The notes beneath the pieces were generated by a model that was not told where the DNA came from, did no database searches, and saw only the letters and a program-made list of their open reading frames with translations. The position numbers were made by a program, and so were the translations under genes. A DNA stretch of 64,000 bases from Pogonophryne albipinna (taxonomy: Eukaryota; Chordata; Actinopteri; Perciformes; Artedidraconidae): contig CM053246.1 of the NCBI GenBank assembly GCA_028583405.1, positions 2,290,570 to 2,354,569 on the forward strand. Reading direction: 5' to 3'. Numbering within the stretch: position 1 is the stretch's first letter; every line of letters starts with the position of its first letter. Shown here piece after piece: positions 47,752 through 58,272 of this stretch.

Positions 47752-48320
47752 ACTGTCACTACCCGATCCGTCCCCCTGCCCGATCGGTACTGCGCATGTA
47801 TGGTCCGCCATATTGGACAACTCCGGACGGCAACCCAAGATGGACACTTGACACAGTGGCTTTTAGCAAAGCTCAAAAAGAAAACTCGAGAGAGATGAGT
47901 TATTGTTATTACAACGTGACTTCACTATTATTTAACAACTCTTTTTATTGGGTTCTTTTATTTGGGGTTAAGTATGGATTTAACTTCTGTTAGACAGCTA
48001 TCATACTGAATAAATATTTACTGTGAATGTATGCAAAAATGTATGGCATATGGCTGTCTAACAGAAGTTAAATCCATTCCTAATTTATTCTGACAATGTA
48101 CTTAACCCCAAATAAAAGAACCCAATAAAAAGAGTTGTTAAATAATAGTGAAGTCACGTTGTAATAACAATAACTCATCTCTCTCGAGTTTTCTTTTTGA
48201 GCTTTGCTTTTGCTTTGTGTCAAGTGTCCATCTTGGGTTGCCGTCCGGAGTGGTCCAATATGGCGGACCATCTCGCACATGCGCAGTACCGATCGGGCAG
48301 GGGGACGGATCGGGTAGTGA
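47752..48320. repeat. Hairpin with ~265-bp arms
   Basis: The left arm (47752-47995) and right arm (48054-48320) are near-perfect reverse complements with a ~58-base loop. The right arm is the subterminal sequence of the hAT, so the left arm is an extra inverted copy of it. Words such as AACTCGAGAGAGATGAGTT and AAGATGGACACTTGACAC show the match. Read-through transcription would give a long double-stranded RNA. Confidence 0.9.
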
Positions 48321-48468
48321 CACCGTTTTTCCAGTGGCTTAACGGTATACCGATACCGTCCAATCAGGTACCGGTATTGACTTAGTACCGGTTCTCGATA
48401 CCCATCCCTAATCTTAACTAACCCTAACAAACGAGATCTCGCTAAGCGGTCATACCACGCTGTTTAAT

Positions 48469-48560
48469 CTAAGGTGACCAGATTTTCAAAATTAAAATCG
48501 GGGACATTTTGAGTTTTGCGGTCAATATATCATTAACATATCCAATTTTCTTCACTGTTA
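48469..48560. mobile_element. GGTGACCAGA-type terminus, left
   Basis: CTAAGGTGACCAGATTTTC followed by GGGGACATTT mirrors 63104-63201, which ends in CTGGTCACCCTAG. They could be the two ends of one element split by the insertions between, but I found no matching target duplication. Confidence 0.35.
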
Positions 48561-49282
48561 AAGAAAAAAGGGAGACAATTCTGGTTTAATGTAATTCGAA
48601 CATTTGAACTGTTGGATACAAACAGAAGGACGATAGCTCATATATGAGACTTCAAAGGTCTTTTATTTTGAAACTCTACATTAGATTGTCCTGATTCTCT
48701 CTGAGTGACTAGATGGGGTGTCCTGCTATCACCCTGGAGTGAAATAAGTCTTTGATTGACTTAGAATGACTCTTTGATTATGGATGGTTTCCATTAAATA
48801 ATAATCAAAATATAGATGGACAATAGATCTAATTTGAGATTTTAAACAGCATACATTTTAAATTGTGCTTCAGAAAGTAATGTTATTTTAGGAGTGTTGT
48901 GAGATGGTGTCAACATCAATTGAAATTAATCACCCAGTGGAAATGTCAGATATGTCTTCATAACTGTATCCTTACATTTTACATTCACTCAGTTATAATG
49001 TGGTAGTTATACGTAGTTTGTTTTAAATTATTATTGATCACATTATATAGGACATCTTTCTTAATTTAAGCTCCAGTATATATGAATATGTTTGGTGTGT
49101 TTTTTAGGTATATTTGTTATTGACCGAGTAAACGCTTTTATTTTGAAGGCAGTTTTTACAGGCCTCTACTAATCCATAGGATATTCGCGCACCGCAATAC
49201 AACGTGCGGGCTGGCTTGACTGTGTTTTCCGAAATGGGGGCTGGCTTGACCACAGTCTGTTTACCCAGTGTTTCCTGACATG

Positions 49283-49360
49283 CAGGGCCGTTTCTTCCTA
49301 TAGGCGGACTATGCGGGGGCATAGGGCCCCCGCGGCCACTAGGGGGCCCCCAAGCTGAAA
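49283..49360. mobile_element. Possible hAT-like end (CAGGGCCGTTTC)
   Basis: It starts CAGGGCCGTTTCTTCC and contains GCATAGGGCCCCC, similar in style to 1619. The opposite end is not seen. Confidence 0.3.
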
Positions 49361-49560
49361 GTTTCATTCATACACACAAAGATGAACAAAATTAGTCGAA
49401 GCGGGAGGGCTGAAGCATAGCTTGTGGAAAGTAGCCCTCCCGTGCATCATCCTAATACAGCGGAATTATTGCGTCAAAAACATATAGAAATGAAGGAGTA
49501 CAAAGAAATAAAGAAAACAGGAGAAAAAATTAAATAAAAGTTAGGGCAGGAAAACAATAT

Positions 49561-49725
49561 ATGCATATATATATATATATATATATACGAAAACTAGATA
49601 TAGGGTCATTTTCTGCACATGTCAATAGCAGTTTCAACTATCTTTTTTTGGAAATTAAAATACTATATATAAATATATACATAGGTACTTGGCAAATGAA
49701 TAATAATAATAATAATAATATATGC
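49561..49725. repeat. AT and AAT microsatellites
   Basis: An (AT)n run lies at about 49563-49588 and an (AAT)n run at about 49699-49722. Confidence 0.85.
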
Positions 49726-50099
49726 ATAATTGCATATAAACATTGTGAACACTTATTTTCAAGTGCCTTTTTTTACATTCATATGTTCACGCTGTGGTTT
49801 GGAACTGCTTTTGAATGTTATTAGGCATTTTGTTATGGGAAATGTTGTGCATAATCAGTACTGTTTTAAGCTGTACTATCTCAACACATTTTAATAGATT
49901 GAGTTTTTTTAAATATGGGAGTTGTGTGTTCATATTTATCAACACCACAGACTATTCGTAATACTTTTTTTTGGGATGTTATTATTCTTTGTAGATTTGT
50001 TGAGTACGTGTTTCCCCATATTTCGGAGCAGTATTAAAGGTAAGGGAGAAATAGACTGTTATAAAGAGTATCTTTTCTTCAAGAATGTTCTTAGTATGA

Positions 50100-50279
50100 T
50101 ACAAAATACCTATTGTTTTTGACAGTTTAGTCTGTACATAATTTATATGGTGCTTCCAATTGAGTTTTTCGTCAACAAGCAGTCCTAAAAAAGTACATGC
50201 ACCAACTTTTTCTATCTCTGTATTGCAAATCCGTATAATATGTAATTTGTTTTGGCCACATTAAGGGATAATTTATTAA
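50100..50279 (-). mobile_element. LINE reverse-transcriptase fragment, split by Kolobok (distal part)
   Basis: On the minus strand this reads FLGLLVDEKLNWKHHI, the block after the reverse-transcriptase core in non-LTR retrotransposons. The upstream part (NKLSLNVAKTN) continues across the TTAA into 57034-57130, so Kolobok interrupted a LINE copy. The clade (L2/CR1-like or other) is not settled. Confidence 0.75.
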
Positions 50280-50520
50280 AGGGGAAAGGAAACACCATTA
50301 CAGCTTTAATATTCCGGTAGTTTATTCATTTTACAATGGATATTGATCGTAATATTTATTGTATATGATATTACTCGCCAAAAGAAAATTAATTATCCGC
50401 CGGCCGGGTGGGGAATTCCGGGACCAGGCCGCTGCCATTAGGGGAGTCCCAAATGGTGACGTCACTGTGTGGGTCCTCGCTCCGGGTATCCATACCGGAA
50501 GTCAACACAACGTAGCAGAT

Positions 50521-51277
50521 ATGGCAGCGATGGAGGAATTTTGTAATGAGATCGGCGTTTTGAACGATGAATTTGACTATTCGTCGGGAGATGACATTGA
50601 TGTGGAAGCATCTACAGTTACCAGGCATCCCATGGCCTATGCTTATGAACCGATTCGGTCAAATACTAGAGTGGCATACGATCCGGAATCCGCCGAAAGT
50701 ACCGACGGTTCTGAACTCGCCGAGTGGGATACCACCAGTTCCAGTACCGACTCGGTCTCAGAGGAAGAAGATGTTGCTCAAAACCCGGGACGAATGGACA
50801 ACACAGATTGGTGTACATGTAACAATTGTGTGGTTATGCCTTCGGAAAATGAATGTAGATGTTGCAGGGGAATTGGTATCGACCACATGCTCAATTCAGA
50901 CGGGAATAATCTCCAGTGTATCATGGAACACCGACTGTTCCCTATGGTTTCCATCGAGAATGATATGTTGGCGATCGCAATGGTATCGCTACGAGACGTG
51001 CGTGCAGCAACCCTCGAACGACCAATAAATAGCGAGTAAGTGTAGGCCCTATTTAAAAATATATAATTGTTTTAAATTAAATGATTTGTATTTATAGGTG
51101 TATCCTATTTATTTCAGCCTCTACAGACTAACAGCTTATCGGCAATTCACCATCTGGACTAGAGGTTTCCTTGGAAAAGGGAACAGAGTGCCGATACCTG
51201 CCTGTGTTGTGAATCGGATACGAAGTCACTACCCATCAGTAACCTACAAAGGATTTGAATATTCTGGAGGGATATGA
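50521..51277 (+). CDS. Kolobok-borne protein with P2X7-like C-terminal (ballast) domain, two exons
   Basis: Exon 1 is 50521-51035 (donor GTAAGT) and exon 2 is 51118-51277 (acceptor TTTCAG). The splice is in frame, giving 224 residues with no stop. Residues 1-95 are acidic and Ser/Asp/Glu-rich without known fold. From W97 a Cys-rich block reads WCTCNNCVVMPSENECRCC (C98, C100, C103, C112, C114, C115), the signature of the cytoplasmic ballast domain of P2X7 receptors, where these Cys bind zinc. Exon 2 continues with the domain's AYRQFTIW and IPACVVNRIR blocks. No membrane segment or channel part is present. The role in the transposon is unknown. The gene starts 241 bp from the left end and runs toward the transposase. 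Upstream in-frame ATGs exist, and I chose this one because homologous-looking sequence begins after it. Confidence 0.8.
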
Positions 51278-52941
51278 TGTGACCAATGATTCCATGCATG
51301 GAAGGCAAATCTTTGACAGTGAAATCGTGACATTTAGGCTAGCGAAGAAAATTCTACTTTGATAATGGAACCATTCATACAATGTTTGTGATATATCAGA
51401 ACAGTATTTACAACTTATATTATCAAGCATATACATGTATCTCACTAGATTCTACAAATGTTTTTCAGTGCTCGATGTTCATAAAGTAATAAAGACCATT
51501 TTCCTGAACCAAGCTATGTTTTTATCCTTCAAATAATAATATACAAATACTACCAGCATATATTACTTCAGCCATAGACGTCCTTTATTTATTTGCCACA
51601 GAGCCCCACAGGCTGACTTCATATATAAGACAGACCCATAGAGACCGACATTACTTGTTCACAAATTGACTTAGGTGGTGTGCCACAGCATCCTCCTTCG
51701 ATGGTTTTACCAGGCCTTTATGCGCACCAAGTGTCCTTTTCTCCTTCTCTGCATCTGTATGACGGTGTTCTGCAAGTTCGGACCTCATGGACGATGCTGA
51801 TAAACACCTATCGACTACCCCGACCATGATTTCTCTTCGGAAGTTGTAGCTTTTTGGTGTCTTCATCGCCTTCACCACATATCCTCCAGCAGGCTTCGAG
51901 TACTGCAGTTTGAACTGCAGTGCCCCCTTCTTGGTCTGTGCCTGCTCACGATCGATGTTGTGGTTGTGATCCAATGCAGCGAGGCGAAGGCGTGCCTGAA
52001 AGCTCTCCTCCGTGAACTTCTTGCGATTGGAACGTACTTTGTATACAAAGAATGGATGCTCTCCAGCTCGCCAGTATGGATCCCTTCTGTAACCTGCAAT
52101 TGAACAGAGTGGGTCATGAATGTCAGCATTATTTAGCATTTTTGTTATTACTTAATTTGTCAGATTGCGAACTATTGGAGTCGAGAGATGCCAAACATGC
52201 AATTCTCAAACATCACTATTGAATAATCACCCATGGTTGATGGATAATTAAAATACTGATATTAATTATGCATGTGTTTGTATTTATTTTTTTACATATT
52301 TTCAATTTCATATTTTACTGTTTGTTCAGGGCTACATCCGTTGAATATATTCTCTTTAGATAAATATACTGCTTTGTGGTGAATTTATAAGGCCAGAATA
52401 TATAAATGAAGAAGGGCAATTAAGACAATACCTTATCTAGTTTTTTCAACAGTCTCTTGTCCATGACCACTTTCTGTAGAGTGCCAAAGGCCTTGGATGA
52501 ACGCTCCAACCAAGGTCGGGAACTCCCATCCTCTTCAGAATAAGGCTCGTGTTCACACTTCAGCATCTTCTCTGCCGACAGCCACTCGTGAACATTGATG
52601 ATATGATGGAGGATGGACGTCCATTTCTCCTTCAGCAGTAACGCGTCACCATCACATGTACACACACAGTACCAAAGATGGTTGGATACCATGCGCACCC
52701 ACTCCTTCAGCTCGGTATTCCTGCTCTGCAGCATCCGCTTCTTCACACCTTTCACAATGTGCCACAAGTCAAACTCATGCTTGATGGTCTTGTGGTCCTC
52801 ACGTAGCATCTTCTGCACTGCAGGGTGGCAGTCTGTGGCTAGTATGGAAATTGTCACATTGTGATCCTGAAAAGATATTTACCATAAATTTAATTTAATA
52901 AAGCCAACATCTTCAATTTCTATCACACGGGTTTGATAGCC

Positions 52942-53170
52942 CGTGAGTCCACCACGCAATGCGGTGTTAAGGAGTCGTGGTGGAGTCACGCATTCTGGTG
53001 AGACCAGGTTGAACAGGAACTAATTGTGAGCTGTGAGAGGGGAGCGAAAAAACCCAAAAACCCAAGCCACAGCTTTGCTATCATTGCAGTTTAGTCGTGT
53101 TTATATCCTACATTGGATTTGTAAGCATATAATGCTTCACCGAACACACAGTGGCGACTGGTCATTAGGG
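52942..53170. repeat. 229-bp inverted copy of 58251-58479 in Kolobok intron 2
   Basis: It is the exact reverse complement of 58251-58479, as checked by eye along its length. It contains the last 22 bases of one hAT, 137 bp between two elements, and 70 bp of the end of the foldback-like element. It thus copies across two transposon junctions. It is followed by a run of C (53171-53181). Confidence 0.95.
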
Positions 53171-53596
53171 CCCCCCCCCCCGTGTCCAAGTCAAACTTAG
53201 AGGGCCAGGCAATTTTCTCATGTAAAGTCACAATTTGGTCAATTGTAGGATTAATTTTTGCAACATGGAATTTAAGACTTAACAATTTAGGTGGATTTCT
53301 ATATTTTCATGTGACAATGTTTGTCCGAAATCATGGCCTCTCTAGCATATCATGTAACAAATGTACATACATTATATATCTTTGGCTATCAGCAGAGATC
53401 CCATACATACAATGGCACAGGCAGACAGCTAGACATCACAACCTTTCTATTCCAAATTGACAATCGTTATTTAAAATTAGACAAAAGATTATACAATATA
53501 TTGTAGCAATACTACATGTACTATTGACCTGTGAAATAAACAAACTAACAATAGAATACCTGTAGTTTGGAAATACATCTTTCAAGTCCAACAGGC

Positions 53597-53670
53597 TGGA
53601 ATAATCACATTGGTAAATAGTGGCGATGGGGTTTTTCCGGCCAACTTATCATAGTCATGATTTTGAATAT
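53597..53670. repeat. 74-bp inverted copy of 54766-54839 inside transposase exon 2
   Basis: It is the exact reverse complement of a segment of intron 1, 1.1 kb away. It interrupts conserved coding sequence, so the exon copy is the derived one. Confidence 0.95.
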
Positions 53671-55184
53671 AGTAGCTATTTTTCACCTCTGTCACCTTCA
53701 CTGTCTGCTGGGCAATGATGAGCTTTGAGTTGATATCAAGCATGGTGTACGTTCCAAACGTAGCACAATGACCAGGGCTGTCACATCGCCCATCGCCTGA
53801 CACAGTGACAACCTGATCGCCAGTTGCTGCCATCACTGCCTCATTGTGCAAGTTCCAGACACTGGTAACTTCCGGCAGCACATACACTCTCTGGATGTTA
53901 TAGCAGTGTCTTGTCGAGAGTGATTCCAGGCCCAGACACTGGCATATCTCAGAAAAAGGGCCATAAGCATTTCCAGTCAGGAAAATCGCGGCTGGCACTA
54001 ACAGGTTGCAGGACATTGTGCCATTTAAGAGGGGTTGAGAAGTCCACACAAACTCATGGCCATCTATGCAGTCAGTTTTCACTGTCAGTCCAAAGCCTTT
54101 GGCTGAACAGTACGGCCTGCTGATCACACATTTTCCGCATCCGGCAAAGTTGCATACACAAAACAGCTTCATCAGTTGTGCATGGGATACCAGATATTTT
54201 TTGTCTGACACTGGATCTTCTCCGCCATCCACTGAATGTTCTCCATCATCCTCGCTGTCTTCGCCGTCATTCTGTATAATGTCATCTTCATTAGGGCTGT
54301 AGTCCGACGAAGAAGGCTCTGTCCCTGGAATGCTCTCCCCAGAACTGGAAGCATCTTCTTCAGGCATTGACACATCAGGTGTTGGACTCGGTGGTGCTTT
54401 GGCCATTGCATCTGCAGGTGCCAGTGTGGCGGATCCACCTGCAATGTCCCTGCTGACGCAATATGGATGATCATGACTGAGCAACTGACTGTTGTTAATG
54501 TCATCGGTCCCAGTCTGCACACTCACCAAAGTCACAGTTTTACACGGGCATGGTTCCAGTGGTTCCGTCTGTGTGGCCACAGTCACTGACTGCCCACGTT
54601 TAGTTGTGTGTGCCTCCAGTACCTGGGAATCATCACTTGCATCATCAGCACCTATGCAGGATGTATCTTCTGTCTGACAGGACAACAATCCTGCAGCAGT
54701 ATGGACAGCTCGTTTGACCTGAAACAAAACAATATAAATATGTTACAGGTTAAGGTGAACTAGAAATATTCAAAATCATGACTATGATAAGTTGGCCGGA
54801 AAAACCCCATCGCCACTATTTACCAATGTGATTATTCCATAATGGTAAAATAAAGAAACTGTTCATAGAAACCTAAGAATGAAAAGAACGTGATCGAGCC
54901 ACCACAGCCCATCAGAGAGCAAACAATCAGCCTGAGCTCCATGGAGATGCCCTATAATTATGTAGACCTATGTGTATCTCGGCCGTTGGAAAAAAAATAG
55001 GAAAATATTTGTTTTTGAAGACTATTTAAGCAAACTCTCAAACTGTTATTACTCAGAGCAAAATATATTATTTATAAAGGATTGTGTTATTATTAAGCAC
55101 ATGTTCAGAAAATACTCAAGCAGGGCTAAGGATGGGCAGTCATGTTGATGAAGTATACTCCTACCAGGCTACCACATGTTTCAT

Positions 55185-56075
55185 TTCATTTAATTTCAAA
55201 CCTTTATTTAGACAGATAGGTCCCTTGAGATCATGGATCTCTTTTACAAGGGAGACCTGCATCAATTTAGTTCCACATGAAACATAAAAACAACATAAAA
55301 ACAACAATAGAGGACATCATATTTACATATTCACCAACACTTACAAACACCCATAGTGTCAGAAAGCATCTCGTGCAGACGTGCCTTAAAAACATTCAGA
55401 GAAATAAAATTGCTCAATTTCAATTTGGACTGTAGGCTGTTCCAAGCAAGTGGAGCTGCGCACATAAAAGCTGTCTTACCCAAGACAGTCCTTACTCTTG
55501 GTACATCTAACAAGACTACATCCTGCGACCTCAGACAATAGCTGCTTGCAACTTTCTGCTTTACCAGAGAACAGATGTAATACGGGAGTTTGCCCAACAT
55601 AGCTTTATAAATAAAAGTGTACCAGTGACTGAGCCTCCGTACAGAGAGTGATGGTAAACCTGCCTTGGCACAGTGATGTGTAAGCGCTTTACAATTTGTG
55701 ACAAATCTCAGTGCACTGTGATACGCAGCATCCAATTTGCTCAGGTAATTGGCAGGTGCATTCTTATACAACAAATCACCATAGTCCAGCACAGGTAAAA
55801 AGGTCACAGTGACTAGCCTTTTCCTGGCCTCAAGCGAGAAACAGGACTTGTTTCTGAAAAAGAACCCTAGCCTAACCCTCAGTTTTTTAAGCAGGTTATT
55901 GACATGAAGTTTAAAAGAGAGACAATCATCAAGCCAGATACCTAGGTATTTATAACAGGCAACAACTTCAAGTTTTGTTCCTTGCGTAGTTACAATGTCT
56001 AAAACAGGCTCTGGTGTCTTTTTTGCTTTTGAAAAGAGCATTACCTTGGTTTTATCCACATGTACCAGTGGTCAG
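55185..56075 (-). mobile_element. LINE 3' part inserted in Kolobok intron 1
   Basis: A 242-residue frame (56059-55331) reads the C-terminal part of a non-LTR retrotransposon polyprotein, after the reverse-transcriptase core: YKYLGIWLDDCLSF, then RLGFFFRNKSCF, VLDYGDLLYK and a Trp-rich end. It is followed by a 3' UTR with TTTATTTAGACAGATAGGTC and CTTTTACAAGGGAGACCTGC words usual in fish LINEs. The 5' part is missing (5' truncation), as is normal for LINE copies. The frame is open, suggesting a fairly recent insertion, later than the Kolobok. Confidence 0.8.
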
Positions 56076-57033
56076 TTGACATATATTTTTGTATTATTTT
56101 CCAACACCTCATACATCTTGGCAATACCATCCATTGAACACCTAGTCCAGCAATACTAGCCTTTTTAGGGCTGTTTTCGACAGATGAGCGTGTGTATGCC
56201 AGTTTAATTAGTTGAGCTAGAGAACACCCCCAATTCTCCATTGTACGTCATAATAATAGCTACCATTTAGTTTGGACGCGATTGCGTTAATTAATAAGGT
56301 CACACTGTGTCAGTAAATACATGTGTGAGCTAGTAATCTGGTAGTGCTGCAATATTTACCTCTCTCTCGGCAGCTGAAGCAACTCGTTTGGTGGCTCGAA
56401 CTTCACGTTTGTTGACACTGTCATTGTCTTGCGCGGCCGACGTGCTGGGACGGTCGGTATTCCCGACTGCATACGTTGAGAAATCGAATATTGTGGGAAC
56501 AGATCCTGGCTTCAAATCCGATGTTTTGTATTGAACCAGGCATCCAGACTCATCAAACCTCATTTTGTGGACATAATCGTCATTTGTAAAGTGTTCGCTG
56601 CACACACGTGCGTACTGATTCAGCGGCGGATCGGACCGTTTCATGGAAATAACCCATGCTTTGAGCAGCTTCTCATCCTTTAGTGGCAGCCTATGGAAAT
56701 GTACTTCTTCATTCTTCGTATAAAATCCATTTGTGCAGCCTGGGGCAATACAATACGCTCCTGACGACGACCGTTTTCTTTTGTTGTAAACTACTGGTGC
56801 ATTGCACGCCATGTTGTTTGTTATTGAGCTTTGACCCAGGAAGCCGTACCCACACAGTGACGTCACTGGGAAAGTCCCGGAGCTATGGAAGCGCCCATGG
56901 TCATTAGGCACGTATTTCAAAAAATAAATGTGCGTATCTCGATCATTTACATTGGAAATAGACTAGATAAATACATTTCCTAATGGGAATATTGTCGCAT
57001 GGAAAGCAGTTTGAAAAGTGTTTCCATTTCCCT

Positions 57034-57130
57034 TTAACTGCAAACCAGTTACATAGTATTTTTAATTCTGCATTCACAATTTTAACAAGATCGCCAAGAT
57101 TATGATGGGAGCAGAGAATTCAAAGTTCAG
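57034..57130 (-). mobile_element. LINE reverse-transcriptase fragment, proximal part
   Basis: On the minus strand it reads DLVKIVNAELKILCNWF and leads directly into the TTAA where Kolobok inserted. It is the upstream half of the fragment at 50100-50279. Confidence 0.7.
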
Positions 57131-57208
57131 GTTCAGCCTCAATATATTTGCGGAGAATTAAAATGAGCCATCTTTATTTGTAGACAGCCAAGCCCCCTCC
57201 TGTGTTCG

Positions 57209-58272
57209 CAGTGGCGTTTTTATATGTACAAAAGTGGTGGGGCACAAAAAACGTAGATGTCTATAAGCTTCTGCAGTGAGGTTCATGGCTGGTGAGGCAC
57301 TGGCTCTGACTCTTCAGGTTTACAAATATTATATTTTGACCTAAATCAAAATATAATATTATTTTCAAAAGCTTTTTTTGTCTGATGCTTCGATTAATTT
57401 TAAACAGACAGTTCAACAAAAGGATACCCAAAAAATGTAATTTTATCATTTAAATATTGAATTGTTCTCTCTTAGTAAGATCCCATTTTCAATAAAATTT
57501 CGGTCTTACCTTGACTTGAAGATGAAGTCCATTTGCCTATCCTTCTGGACAAAAATCTCTATTACTTTTTTATAAAAGTCCTCCTTATCTTCTTGTAGTT
57601 TCAAAAGTCTATTATAAATCTAAATGATGGATTTATGATTAGAAAATTATAAAAGTAGGGTAGACATGTGGATGTTATCCGGCTGAACAAAACGTGCATT
57701 TATCTAACAGCTACGTTTCCCACAGATCTTATTTTGAGCTATTTTCTAAAATCCCATGGAGAAATATCATTGCTTTTTGTGGAGGGAAGCCATGCGCAGC
57801 TTACTTCCTGGTTTTAGGACGCGTCTCTCTCCTCCTCTTCACACAGCACACTTTTCGCGGCACACGAAAGCCAATCAGCTCTGAATGATATGAGATGACG
57901 TATGGTGGGGATGGCAGCTCTATGCCCCTATGGTCATTATTTTTTTGCCACACACATTAAATAGGACAATACTCTGAGCATGTGCAGTGTAGTTTTTATA
58001 GTCACCGTTCACTTAGACAGTGAGAGGGAGGGGCACGATCGGGTTTTGTCCCACATGGTTCTAAACAGCTCAATAGGCACACACTGTAGACACTAATTAG
58101 AAGAACACAGACTAAAACAGCAATGTACAGACAAATCAGATGATTAAACATGATCTTAAAATATATTTTATATATTTTGTTATTTATTTTTTGCATTTTT
58201 TTGTAATCATTATTTGTAATACTTATTAGGTGGGGCTGTGCCCCACCTGCCCCTAATGACCAGTCGCCACTG
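57209..58272. mobile_element. Non-autonomous hAT (CAGTGGCG ends) with ISL2EU-like core
   Basis: The ends CAGTGGCG and CGCCACTG have the exact 8-bp duplication TGTGTTCG (57201-57208, 58273-58280). GGTGGGGC words occur near both ends. The interior 57625-57830 is an ISL2EU-type terminus ending TTAGGACGCGTCTC. No transposase remains. Confidence 0.9.
57625..57830. mobile_element. ISL2EU-type terminal sequence inside hAT
   Basis: AAAGTAGGGTAGACATGTGG, TTATCCGGCTGAAC, GAGCTATTTTCTAAAATCC and TTAGGACGCGTC follow in the same order and spacing as at 35520-35695. It may be a MITE inserted in the hAT or a segment captured by it. No opposite end was found. Confidence 0.65.

Larger units (their letters stand above)
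45251..48410 (-). mobile_element. hAT transposon (TAGGGATGGGTATCG ends), internally deleted, with BED exon
   Basis: The ends TAGGGATGGGTATCG and CGATACCCATCCCTA have the exact 8-bp duplication ATCTTAAC (45243-45250, 48411-48418). Subterminal GATACCGGTA-type repeats occur on both sides. A BED zinc-finger exon of a hAT transposase remains on the minus strand (47305-47559), but the catalytic part is missing. A TTAA element sits inside (45745-46916). The right end carries a long hairpin (47752-48320). Confidence 0.9.
51651..56812 (-). pseudogene. Kolobok transposase (THAP domain), disrupted
   Basis: Transposase that would bind the ends and cut at TTAA. The exons by eye are 56812-56360 (151 codons, donor GTAAAT), 54718-53560, 52866-52432 and 52093-51651. 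Exon 1 has a THAP finger (C21, C26, C71, H74; W53; LP). Exon 2 has an acidic spacer, a Cys-rich CVCNFAGCGKC block and GDGRCDSPGHCATFGTYT with the first catalytic Asp region. Exon 3 has LATDCHP and FDLWHIVKG, as in Kolobok-type nucleases. Exon 4 ends with LAALDHNHN. Two lesions show: a 74-bp insertion (53597-53670) between the SYY and GLERC blocks of exon 2, which shifts the frame to a stop, and a one-base-type frameshift near 52024-52033. Confidence 0.85.
50280..57033. mobile_element. Kolobok-type DNA transposon with two convergent genes
   Basis: A 6,754-bp element with TTAA duplications (50276-50279, 57034-57037) and short inverted ends AGGGGAAAGGAAACAC / AGGGAAATGGAAACAC. It inserted in a LINE whose frame rejoins when it is removed. 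The left gene (50521-51277, plus strand) encodes a P2X7-ballast-like protein. The right gene (56812-51651, minus strand) is a THAP-domain transposase of the Kolobok kind, broken by a 74-bp insertion and a frameshift. Intron 1 of the transposase holds a LINE fragment, and intron 2 holds a 229-bp inverted copy of sequence from 58251-58479. Confidence 0.88.
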
